Origin: Pseudofrankia coriaricola
GTDB taxonomy: Bacteria; Actinomycetota; Actinomycetes; Frankiales; Frankiaceae
NCBI RefSeq assembly: GCF_001854805.1
Contig: NZ_MBLO01000009.1
Location: 19,843 to 83,842 of the forward strand
Reading direction: 5' to 3'
DNA: 64,000 nt
The position numbers were made by a program, and so were the translations under genes. The notes beneath the pieces are model-generated. The model had not been told where the DNA came from, made no database searches, and saw nothing but the letters and a program-made list of their open reading frames with translations. Positions 47,476 to 55,658 of the stretch are shown here, in pieces (the first letter of the stretch is position 1; every line of letters begins with the position of its first letter).

Positions 47476-47778
47476 GACCTTACTAAAGCCTGTCCGGCGG
47501 CTGGCACCGCGGTACGCCCCTCGTGACGCTCCGTCGCAGGTCCCCGGTGGCCGCGAGCACCGGCGCCGGACCGGCCGACGTGCCCGCGCCGCAGCGGGCG
47601 CGCGCGTGAACAGGCGGAAAACGTCTCCCGATCGGCGATGAGTGGTTGGCCTCACACCAGTCTTTGCTGGGACTAAATCAGTTGACGGGCGGATTTGTCC
47701 TCGATAACGCTCTCTTAAGTCCCCCTTCAGGTGGGAGCTGGCTGCGCCTGCCCGTCGTCGAGCTCCGAGGAGGTCCAG

Positions 47779-48954
47779 GTGGCCGTCGCGACCAACGACA
47801 CCCAAGGTTCAGCCCAGCCCAGGCCGCGGCGGGGACGACGCCGGGGGCCGGGTCAGGAGCCGGAGGGACGGCCAGACCCGGAGCCACATGTAAAACCGGC
47901 CCGCGCCGTGGCGGCGGGCAACGGCCTGCCGCACTGGTGGCAGGAGGTCATCGGCATCGCGCTCCTCTACGGCGCGTACACGGGCGTGCGGGGCCTCAAG
48001 AGCGACGACCTGGCCAGCGCGGACCACCTCGGCCGGGAGCTGCTGCGCCTGGAGAACGTCTGGCACATCAACCCCGAGCACACCCTCAACAACGTGCTGG
48101 CGCAGGTGCCCGCGCTGGCGGTGCCCGCCTGCTACTTCTACGCGACGCTGCACTACATCCTCACGCCCGCGGTGCTGATCTGGATGTACCGGCGCAACCC
48201 GGGCCACTACCGGGTGGCGCGCAGCACGATCCTGTTGGCGACGGTCATCGGCCTGGTCGGGTTCTGGCTGCTGCCGACCACTCCGCCACGGCTGCTGGCC
48301 GGCACCGGGTACCACGACACGATGGCCGACGTCTCGGGCTGGGGCTGGTGGGGCGGCGACGCGAGCGCCCCGCGCGGGCTGGGCGGCCTCACCAACCAGT
48401 ACGCGGCGATGCCGTCACTGCACTGCGGCTGGGCGCTGTGGTGCGGCTACCTCCTGGCCAGGTTCGCTCGCCATCGGGCCGTGAGGGTGATCGGGGCGTG
48501 TTACCCGGTCATGACGACCCTCGTCGTCATGTCGACCGGCAACCACTACTTCCTCGACGCCGTCGGCGGTTTCGTCGACCTTCTGCTCGCCGTCATGATC
48601 GTCCTCCTGGTCCGCCGTGCGCTGCCCCGCCGGCCCCGGCTAACCCCCGCGGCGGTGGAGGGCACCGGCCGGCCGCAGGCCACTGGTCAACCGGTGCCCT
48701 CCAGCCGCAGGCCACCCGGCGGCGACCGTCCGCCGACTCGCCCGGCCCAGCCGGCCCGCCCGGCTCCCGGGCCGGATCCGGATCCTGGCCCGGCGGCGGT
48801 CGCGGGCCCAGAAGCGGGCCCCGGATCCCGAAGGACACCTCGTGAGGACCTGCATGCCGCCAGGCGCGGCGAGACTTCCCCGTCCAGGCGGCGGGACGTC
48901 CGTCAGCGGACGGCGGTGAGGAAGGGGCTGGGGGTGCCGCTCCAGGAGACGTAG
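47779..48954 (+). CDS. PAP2-superfamily membrane protein (inositol-phosphotransferase-like)
   Basis: 391 residues. About six membrane helices; the phosphatase signatures are AAMPSLHCGWALW and STGNHYFLDAVGG, with the catalytic His in each. The layout resembles the AUR1/inositol phosphorylceramide-synthase-like and phosphatidylinositol-type PAP2 proteins of actinobacteria. The last 110 residues are a Pro/Arg-rich tail whose DNA overlaps the end of the opposite helicase gene by 52 bases. GTG at 47779, GAGGAGG five bases upstream. Confidence 0.82.
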   Translation: MAVATNDTQGSAQPRPRRGRRRGPGQEPEGRPDPEPHVKPARAVAAGNGLPHWWQEVIGIALLYGAYTGVRGLKSDDLASADHLGRELLRLENVWHINPEHTLNNVLAQVPALAVPACYFYATLHYILTPAVLIWMYRRNPGHYRVARSTILLATVIGLVGFWLLPTTPPRLLAGTGYHDTMADVSGWGWWGGDASAPRGLGGLTNQYAAMPSLHCGWALWCGYLLARFARHRAVRVIGACYPVMTTLVVMSTGNHYFLDAVGGFVDLLLAVMIVLLVRRALPRRPRLTPAAVEGTGRPQATGQPVPSSRRPPGGDRPPTRPAQPARPAPGPDPDPGPAAVAGPEAGPGSRRTPREDLHAARRGETSPSRRRDVRQRTAVRKGLGVPLQET

Positions 48955-51131
48955 AGCTGCTCGCGGGCGCGGGTGCAGGCGACGAACAGCGCGCAGCGTT
49001 CCTGCAGGAGATCGACGGCGTGTGCGTATGGGTCCTCCTCGGCCGGTGTCACCGGGCTGCGGGCCGGTACGAGCCCGTCGGACACGCCAACCACGGCCAG
49101 GCAGCGGAACTCCAGCCCTTTCATCCCGTGCATCGACCCGACGGCGACGGGGCTTGCCGGGGCGACGCCCCGGCGGCCCTTCAGCTTCGGCCTGCTGAGC
49201 GCCCTGGCGATGATCCCCGCGTCGGTCAGCGCCGTGACCGCCTCGTCGACGAGGATGTTCTTGCGGGCCGCGACGCCGATCTCGGCCGGCTCGACGCCCG
49301 CGTCCAGCCAGCCGCGGACCACCTCGACGAGGCCCTTGAGCTCGTCGGGCGGCGTCAGCGCGCCGACGAGCACCGGCCGGCGGCCGTGCAGCTCGGAGCG
49401 GTAGCCCGCGATCCGGTCGAGCCCGCCGTCGAGGTCGTCGATCCGCTCGTCGCGCAGCATGCCGAGGCTCCAGGCGAGGATCTCGGCGGTCGTGCGGTAG
49501 TTGATGGTCAGCCGGCTGGCCCGGCCGGCGACGACGATGCCGTGCTCGCGCAGTGTCACCCGGTTGCCGTAGATCCGCTGGTGGGCGTCGCCGGCGAGGA
49601 ACAGGTCGTTCTGGTCCGGGCCGGCGACGGCGCGCAGCAGCCGCCACTGGACGGGGCTGAGGTCCTGCGCCTCGTCGACGATGACGTGGCGGAACGGCCG
49701 GCGCCCGCCGGACGGGACCGGGACGCCCGGCGCATGCGGGCCGAACAGGTCCGCGGGCACGGCGCCGGCCTCGAGCAGCCGGGTCGCCTCGGCGCAGACC
49801 ATCGCGTAGGTGAGCGCGTCCCGTTCCCGCAGCCGGGCCTGGAACGCCTCGACGGCGGCCCACACCCGGGCGCGCTGCGCGGCGGTCAGCGCCCGGCCGC
49901 GCCCGGCGCGGGACGCGGCCTGGTAGCCGGCCAGGTCGGTGATCCCGTGTCCGAGGATGACCTGGCGCCATTCGTCGGCGACGAACCGCTCGCCCAGCGG
50001 CAGCCCGTGCTCGGCGACGGTCTCCTGCCAGAGCAGGGCCTCGTCGGCGCCCGCGAGGAGCGGCGGGTTGCCGTGGGCCGTCCGGTAGATCCGGTTCGCG
50101 ACCTGGTCGACGGTGAGGACCGTGATCCGGTCACGGATCTCGGCCTTCTCCTCCAGCAGGGCCAGGTTCGCCTCGATCGTCGACGTCAGCGCCTTGGTGA
50201 ACGTGGTCAGCAGGACGGGGCCCTCACCGCCGGCTGCGAGGTGGCGGGCGCGGTGCAGCGCGACGACGGTCTTGCCGGTGCCCGGGCCACCGGTGACCCG
50301 CGCCGGCCCGCGGAAATGGCCGAGGGCGACCTTGTTCTGGACGGGGTGTAGAAAGATCCGCCACAGGTCGAACGGGTGGCTCAGCATGTCGAGCAGCGCG
50401 GCAGGGCCAGAGACGAGCACCACCCGGTCCTGGCTGCGTTCGACCGCGGCGGTGACATCGTCCGGGTCGAAGCGGGCCTGGTCGGCCGTGACGCCGTCAG
50501 CTGGGACTGGCGGCGCCTTGTCACCGGTAAGGCCGGTGACGTCGGCCGCGATGTCCGCCCAGACCTCTTCGGGCGACATCCCGGCGACCAGGCCGTAAAG
50601 CACCGACCACTGGCTGTCCGGCAGGAACGCCTTGGCGGTCTCGAGCTGGGCGACGTCGGTGAGCGCGCGGGCGAAGGCGAGCGTCTGGTCGTCGACACCG
50701 AGCCGCCGCAACGTCGCGTCGTCCACGTCGGCGAGCAGCCTCCGGTACTCGTCGACGCGGCTCGCCCAACGGGTCATCTCCGGCAGGGTCGCGTCGATGG
50801 CGACGCTGTCGCGGATCTCGATCCGGCCGGTGGCGGCGTTCACCGAGACCCGGCGCCGCTGGGCCCAGGTGTAGGCCTCGTCATGCGGCAGGACCTTGAG
50901 CAAAGTGAACGAGTCGCCGCTGTCCGGGGCGAGGACGACCCCACGCCAGAACTGGTCGATCCGGATCGTGCGCAGCCGGCCGTCGCGCGCGTTGCTGATC
51001 TTCTCGAGGTGCAGGCCGGTGTGGGTGGCGTGCTCGAACTTCGCGAACGTGTCGGTGACCTTCTCCTGGACGGGCTTGTCCAGCCGCGCGAAGTCCCGCA
51101 AGAACTCCTTGTCGATACCCAGCCGAGCCAC
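48903..51131 (-). CDS. UvrD/Rep-type helicase with N-terminal RelE-like domain
   Basis: 742 residues. Residues 1-107 (EFLRDFARLDKPVQEKVTDT, LHLEKISNARDGRLRTIRID, VLAPDSGDSFTLLKVLPHDE) look like a RelE/ParE toxin fold. From about 275 there is a superfamily-1 helicase: Walker A GGPGTGKT (281-288), DEAQDLSPVQW, GDAHQRIYG, INYRTTAEILAW, VGSMHGMKGLEF, and the last motif CALFVACTRAREQLYVSWSG. GTG at 51131 after GGGAGGGG. The combination suggests action on stalled ribosomes, R-loops or DNA damage; the role is not known. Confidence 0.85.
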   Translation of the reverse strand: MARLGIDKEFLRDFARLDKPVQEKVTDTFAKFEHATHTGLHLEKISNARDGRLRTIRIDQFWRGVVLAPDSGDSFTLLKVLPHDEAYTWAQRRRVSVNAATGRIEIRDSVAIDATLPEMTRWASRVDEYRRLLADVDDATLRRLGVDDQTLAFARALTDVAQLETAKAFLPDSQWSVLYGLVAGMSPEEVWADIAADVTGLTGDKAPPVPADGVTADQARFDPDDVTAAVERSQDRVVLVSGPAALLDMLSHPFDLWRIFLHPVQNKVALGHFRGPARVTGGPGTGKTVVALHRARHLAAGGEGPVLLTTFTKALTSTIEANLALLEEKAEIRDRITVLTVDQVANRIYRTAHGNPPLLAGADEALLWQETVAEHGLPLGERFVADEWRQVILGHGITDLAGYQAASRAGRGRALTAAQRARVWAAVEAFQARLRERDALTYAMVCAEATRLLEAGAVPADLFGPHAPGVPVPSGGRRPFRHVIVDEAQDLSPVQWRLLRAVAGPDQNDLFLAGDAHQRIYGNRVTLREHGIVVAGRASRLTINYRTTAEILAWSLGMLRDERIDDLDGGLDRIAGYRSELHGRRPVLVGALTPPDELKGLVEVVRGWLDAGVEPAEIGVAARKNILVDEAVTALTDAGIIARALSRPKLKGRRGVAPASPVAVGSMHGMKGLEFRCLAVVGVSDGLVPARSPVTPAEEDPYAHAVDLLQERCALFVACTRAREQLYVSWSGTPSPFLTAVR

Positions 51132-51455
51132 CGGAGCGTCCCCTCCCGTCCCGCACCATGCGCGCCCAGGCATGCACACTCAGGCAGCGGCTCGGCCATG
51201 CCGAGACATCGCCCCGTGCGCCAGCCCGGGCGCGCCCCCTGAGACCATACGAGCGGTTCCACCGCTATCCGTAGGCCTCGCTCCATTTCGGTCACATCCA
51301 GCGATACGCGCACGATCCGGCATTGGGGCATCAGTCAGCGCCACTCACGCCAGCCCACCCGTACTCGCCCGCTATCAGAGCGTGAGCATAGGTCACCGCG
51401 AGCAATTGTTCGAACACTAGTTCGATCGTGTCGCGGTCCACAACCGCGGACTCCT

Positions 51456-51540
51456 GTAGGTTCCCCCGTCGATCTTCATATTCCCGCCGAGGACTTCATA
51501 TTCCCCGGGGACACGAAAAGATCCAGGTCGGCGGATCTTC
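51456..51540. repeat. Copy A of an ~85-bp repeat bracketing the TIR gene
   Basis: Starts GTAGGTTCCCCCGTCGATCT and ends GGCGGATCTTC. About 80% identical to 54673-54756, in the same orientation; the first 35 bases differ at three positions. Lies 204 bases before the TIR gene. It lacks the left hairpin arm that copy B has. Confidence 0.85.
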
Positions 51541-51743
51541 CAGCTGACGCCGGGCGCAAGCGCAGCCAGCATCCTGTGAACGGCGAGTTGCATCAGCGCA
51601 GTCGGCGGTCGCGGCGTGAACGTCCCCCGGGAAGTCCCCCACTGTCCGACGAGATTTGGACAGATTTGTCGGTCTTCGGCTGGCCGCCAGCGTCATGATT
51701 CGGTGTGGATGTGGTGTGACGGTCCACACCGGTCTGGCAAGCT

Positions 51744-54503
51744 GTGAGCGTGGTCCCGGGGGAGGAGCCAGCCGGCCTGCCGCCTGCGCGGGTGGATTTT
51801 TTCGTGTCCTACACCGGTGCCGACGAGGCGTGGGCGACCTGGGTCGCCGAGGCGCTGGAGAGGACCGGCAAGACCGTCACCGTGCAGGTCTGGGACTCCC
51901 CGGCCGGGGCGAACTTCGTCGTCTGGATCAACGATCAGATGGCGGCCGCCGGGCGGACGGTCGCCATCTGCTCGCCCGCCTACTTCGACTCCCACTGGTG
52001 CACCCAGGAATGGACCGGGGCGCTGGCCGGCATGAAACTGATCCCGCTGCGGGTCGCCGACTGCCCGATGCCCCCGGTGCTGGCCACCGTCTCCTACCGG
52101 GACCTGCACGGCGTCGACGAGGACACCGCCCGGCGGCGGCTGTTGGAGGCCACCGGGCTGGCCAAGACAACCCGAGTCTCCACCGGGTTTCCCGGCGCAG
52201 CGCCGACGTCTGGGGGCGGAGCGGGTGGCACACCGTTCCCAGGCCGGCACCCCGCGATCTTCAACGTGCCCCCGCGGCTGAGGTACTTCACCGGCCGCCA
52301 GGATCTGCTCGACCGGCTGCGGGCCGGACTCGCGGAGGGCTCACCGGTGGCGATCACCGCTCTGCGCGGCCTCGGCGGCGTCGGCAAGACCCAGCTCGCG
52401 ATCGAGTACGCCCACCGGCACGCGGCCGCGTTCGACCTGGTCTGGTGGGTCGAGGCCGAGCAGGCCGCCCTGGTCGGCGAGCGTCTCGCCGACCTCGCGG
52501 ACCGGCTCGACCTGCCTACCACCGGACGGATGCCCGACGACGCGGACGCCGTGCTGGACGCCCTGCGTCGCCGGGAGCGGTGGCTGTTGGTGTTCGACAA
52601 CGCCGAAGACCCCGACGCACTGCGACCCTGGTTACCCGGCGGCCCCGGCCAGGTCATCGTCACGTCGCGGAACCCGGCATGGGGCGGGCTCGCCGCGCCC
52701 CTCGACGTCAACGTGCCGCCCCGCGACGAGGCCGTCGCGCTGCTGGCCCGCCGTGTGCCGGACATCCACCCGGAGGCCGCGGACGCGCTCGCCGCCGAAC
52801 TCGGTGACCTCCCGCTCGCCCTCGAGCAGGGCGCCGCCTACCTGGAGACCACAGGCGTATCCCCAGCTGACTATCTGACGAAGTTCCGCGCCCGCCGCCC
52901 CGAGATGCTCGGCCGGGGCCGTGACCTGGCCTATGGCGGCAACCTCGACACCGTCTGGTCGCTCGCTCTGGACCGACTGCGCACCCAGGCGCCGGCCGCC
53001 GTAACGCTGCTGGACATCTGCGCCCACCTCGGACCCGAACCAATCCCCCTGGCCCTGTTCAGGCGACCCGTCAGGCACCAACGGTGGACCAGACGCAAGC
53101 CTGCCGCCGCGCCCGAGGATCTCGACGACACCGTCGGCGCGGTGCTGCTCTACTCCCTGGCCCGTCGCTTCGGGGACACCATCGCGCTGCACCGGCTGGT
53201 CGCGGCCGTCATTCGTGCCCACCAGCCCCCCGACCGGCACGAGAAGGCCGCCGCGACCGCGCGGGAACTGCTGGTGGCCCACCGGCCCGCCTACTACGTG
53301 GTAGACCCGGCCGGCTGGCCAGTCTGGGCCGAGTTGGCGCCCCAGGTTCTCACCGCCCCCGCCCTGCACCCCAACGACGCCGGCGCCGACATCGGCAGCG
53401 AGGCCCGCGAGCTGCTGGCCGAGGCCGGCATGTATCTCTATACCCGAGGCGACTTCCGCGCCGCCCACACCCTCACCGCCGCGCTGCACCAGCAGTGGAC
53501 GACCATCCTCGGTAGTGATCATCCCGACACCCTGACCTCGGCGAGCGCCCTCACCAACGCCCTGCTCCTGCTCGGGGATTACCAGGCCGCCCGGACCCTG
53601 GCCGAGGACATCCTGGCGCGGTGCCGCCGGATGGTCGGCGACGATGACCCCGCCACCCTGAGCTCTGCGCACAGCGTCGCCTTCGCCCTGTACCTGCTCG
53701 GGGACTACCGTGCCGCCCGGGACCTCGACGAAGACACATTGACGCGCTGGCGCCGCGTCCTCGGCGACGACAACCCCAACACGCTGCTTACGGCGAACAA
53801 CCTCGCCGCCGACCTATGCGAGCTCGGGGAGCACCAGGCCGCCCGAACCCTCGCCGAGGACACCCTGGCCCGCTACCGCCGGGTCCTCGACGACGACCAC
53901 CCTCACACCCTGGACTCGGCAATCAACCTCGCCGCCGCCCTGCACCAGCTCGGGGAGTACCAAGCCGCACGCGAACTGAACAAGGACACCCTGGCCCGCC
54001 TCCGCCGTCTCCTGGGCAACGACCACTACGACACCCTGCGTACGGCAATCAACCTCGCCGCCGACCTGCGCAAGCTCGGGGAGTACCAAGCCGCCCGCGA
54101 ACTGAACGAGGACACCCTGGCCCGCTACCGCCGCACCTTCGGCGATGACCACCCCTTCACCCTGCGCTCGGCGAACAACCTCGCCGCCGACCTGCACGCC
54201 CTCGGCGACCACCAGGCCGCCCGAACCCTCGACGAAGACACGCTGGCCCGCTACCGCCGGGTCCTCGACGACGACCATCCCCACACCCTGGACTCGATGA
54301 ACAACCTCGCCGCCGACCTGCGCGAGCTCGGGGAGCACCAGGCCGCCCGAACCCTCGACGAAGACACGTTGACTCGCCGCCGCCGTATCCTCGGCAACGA
54401 CCATCCCGATACCCTGCGCTCGGCGAACAACCTCGCCAGAGACCTGCGCCTGCTCGGCGACCACCAGGCCGCGCGCGAGTGGGAGGAGTTCGTCCGACGG
54501 TGA
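51744..54503 (+). CDS. TIR-NTPase-TPR protein (bacterial NLR-like)
   Basis: 919 residues. TIR domain at about 16-140 (DFFVSYTGADEAWATWVAEA; likely catalytic Glu89 in CTQEWTGAL). STAND NTPase with Walker A GLGGVGKT (209-216), Walker B LLVFDN (281-286), IVTSRNP and DLPLALEQGAAYL (GLPL-like). From about 590, eight 42-residue TPR units of the FxxAxxL type (GDDHPxTLxSAxNLAxxLxx). TIR domains of this kind cleave NAD+ once the sensor part detects its trigger; antiphage or signalling roles are known for relatives. GTG start at 51744. No effector partner is adjacent. Confidence 0.9.
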   Translation: MSVVPGEEPAGLPPARVDFFVSYTGADEAWATWVAEALERTGKTVTVQVWDSPAGANFVVWINDQMAAAGRTVAICSPAYFDSHWCTQEWTGALAGMKLIPLRVADCPMPPVLATVSYRDLHGVDEDTARRRLLEATGLAKTTRVSTGFPGAAPTSGGGAGGTPFPGRHPAIFNVPPRLRYFTGRQDLLDRLRAGLAEGSPVAITALRGLGGVGKTQLAIEYAHRHAAAFDLVWWVEAEQAALVGERLADLADRLDLPTTGRMPDDADAVLDALRRRERWLLVFDNAEDPDALRPWLPGGPGQVIVTSRNPAWGGLAAPLDVNVPPRDEAVALLARRVPDIHPEAADALAAELGDLPLALEQGAAYLETTGVSPADYLTKFRARRPEMLGRGRDLAYGGNLDTVWSLALDRLRTQAPAAVTLLDICAHLGPEPIPLALFRRPVRHQRWTRRKPAAAPEDLDDTVGAVLLYSLARRFGDTIALHRLVAAVIRAHQPPDRHEKAAATARELLVAHRPAYYVVDPAGWPVWAELAPQVLTAPALHPNDAGADIGSEARELLAEAGMYLYTRGDFRAAHTLTAALHQQWTTILGSDHPDTLTSASALTNALLLLGDYQAARTLAEDILARCRRMVGDDDPATLSSAHSVAFALYLLGDYRAARDLDEDTLTRWRRVLGDDNPNTLLTANNLAADLCELGEHQAARTLAEDTLARYRRVLDDDHPHTLDSAINLAAALHQLGEYQAARELNKDTLARLRRLLGNDHYDTLRTAINLAADLRKLGEYQAARELNEDTLARYRRTFGDDHPFTLRSANNLAADLHALGDHQAARTLDEDTLARYRRVLDDDHPHTLDSMNNLAADLRELGEHQAARTLDEDTLTRRRRILGNDHPDTLRSANNLARDLRLLGDHQAAREWEEFVRR
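53511..54503 (+). repeat. Array of 126-bp repeats encoding TPR units
   Basis: Seven full and one partial 42-codon units are similar at DNA level; blocks such as GCCGCCCGAACCCTCG recur in several. In-frame unit gain or loss by recombination is therefore easy. Confidence 0.85.
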
Positions 54504-54642
54504 CCTGGTCAACTCACACGTGGTCAGACGCTGCGCACCTCCGCCAGGCAACACGGCGCAGAACTGCCATCAGAACCCGGTAAGTCAGTACTGCGCCTAG
54601 TGACATCCAACCTGGGAACCCCTGGCGGCGCGCCACTGACTG

Positions 54643-54694
54643 GAAGATCAACCGGGGAACCTACACCCACTTGTAGGTTCCCCCGTTGATCTTC
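54643..54694. terminator. Long hairpin after the TIR gene
   Basis: Arms 54643-54664 and 54673-54694 pair over 22 bases with one mismatch and an eight-base loop (ACCCACTT). The right arm is the start of repeat copy B. It lies 140 bases after the TIR stop. It could end transcription or be a mobile-element end. Confidence 0.6.
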
Positions 54695-54756
54695 GTATTC
54701 CCACCGATCTCTACATCTCCCTGGGGAGATGAAGAGATCTAGGCGGGCGGATCTTC
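54673..54756. repeat. Copy B of the ~85-bp repeat bracketing the TIR gene
   Basis: Same orientation as 51456-51540. It also contains the palindrome ATCTCCCTGGGGAGAT (54715-54730). The remaining stretch up to 54896 shows no gene. Confidence 0.85.
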
Positions 54757-54896
54757 GGTTGCCGACGATGCCACCCTCGCGGTCGTGGCGCGCGCGGCCG
54801 ACGTCGATCAACGGGCCAAGATCGGTCCGATCGCAAGATCAACTTTAGGTTCCGAAGGTTGGTCCAGGGCGTGGCTTGGTGGACGCGCCGGCGCGG

Positions 54897-55508
54897 TCAG
54901 GACGCGGCGGCCGACGGGGGCGGCACGGGCAGTCCGGCCAGGGCCGCGTCGACGACGGCGACGAGTTCAGCCCGGTCCAGCCCAATCCCGATCAGGGAGC
55001 CGATGCCTCGGAAGTCGACGACCAGCAACGTCGCCAGCGTGACCGGCTCGGCCGCTGGATCGAGGTCGCCGTTGCGCTGCGCCGCCCGCAGGCAGCCGGC
55101 CAGGGCCGCCCGCTGCGCTTCGAAGCCCTGGGACAGCCGTGCTGTGGCGTCCCGGTCGCGCCCGGCCAGCTCGACGGTGAAGCGGCTGGCCATGCAGGCC
55201 AGCTGCTCGGGGTCGTTCAGCTGCCGGTCGACGGAGTCGATGAAGTAGGCCCGCAGGCGCTCCATCGCGGTCTCGTCCGGGCCGGCCAACGCGGCCGCGC
55301 CGGACGCCTCGTCCTGATCGCAGTAGTCCCCCAGCGCGGCCAGGAACAGCGCGTGCTTGTCGCCGAAGGCGGCGTAGAGGCTGCCGCGGCCGAGCCCCGT
55401 CGCGGCCGAGATGTCATCGAGGCTCGTCCCGTCGTAGCCGTTCTTGCGGAACTCGCGCTCGACGGCCGCCAGCACCTCCCGCCGGTCAAAGCCAGGTGGG
55501 CGCCCCAT
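54897..55508 (-). CDS. TetR-family transcriptional regulator
   Basis: 203 residues. HTH: VLAAVEREFRKNGYDGTSLD, then DISAATGLGRGSLYAAFGDK and HALFLAAL. The C-terminal domain contains the TetR_C LQAQRAALAGCLRAA-type helix. Divergent from a 14-TM MFS efflux gene, with a perfect palindrome between them, so it is probably the repressor of that pump. Confidence 0.92.
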   Translation of the reverse strand: MGRPPGFDRREVLAAVEREFRKNGYDGTSLDDISAATGLGRGSLYAAFGDKHALFLAALGDYCDQDEASGAAALAGPDETAMERLRAYFIDSVDRQLNDPEQLACMASRFTVELAGRDRDATARLSQGFEAQRAALAGCLRAAQRNGDLDPAAEPVTLATLLVVDFRGIGSLIGIGLDRAELVAVVDAALAGLPVPPPSAAAS

Positions 55509-55551
55509 CGGGCGATCGTATCCACGGATCTGATTGTTGGCGGAATAGTCC

Positions 55552-55568
55552 AGAACTCTCAGAGTTCT
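55552..55568. promoter_or_regulatory. Palindromic operator of the TetR/MFS pair
   Basis: AGAACTCTCAGAGTTCT is a perfect palindrome with eight-base arms around one base. It is flanked by AGTCCAGA repeats at 55547-55554 and 55579-55586, in the 150-base divergent region. Confidence 0.6.
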
Positions 55569-55658
55569 TTACTGAACAGTCCAGATCGTTGGGCCTCCAT
55601 GCCGACCGGGCGCCGCGCGCACGCGCCGGGCCCCCGACCGCGAGATGCGAGCCACCTC

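Noticed and set aside
51496..51729. Minus-strand 77-codon ORF upstream of the TIR gene, considered as an antitoxin or partner
   Set aside because: It lies across repeat copy A, has no domain and no clear ribosome site.
51456..54756. CRISPR-like interpretation of repeats around the TIR gene
   Set aside because: Only two copies 3.2 kb apart and a gene in between; no array, no cas genes.
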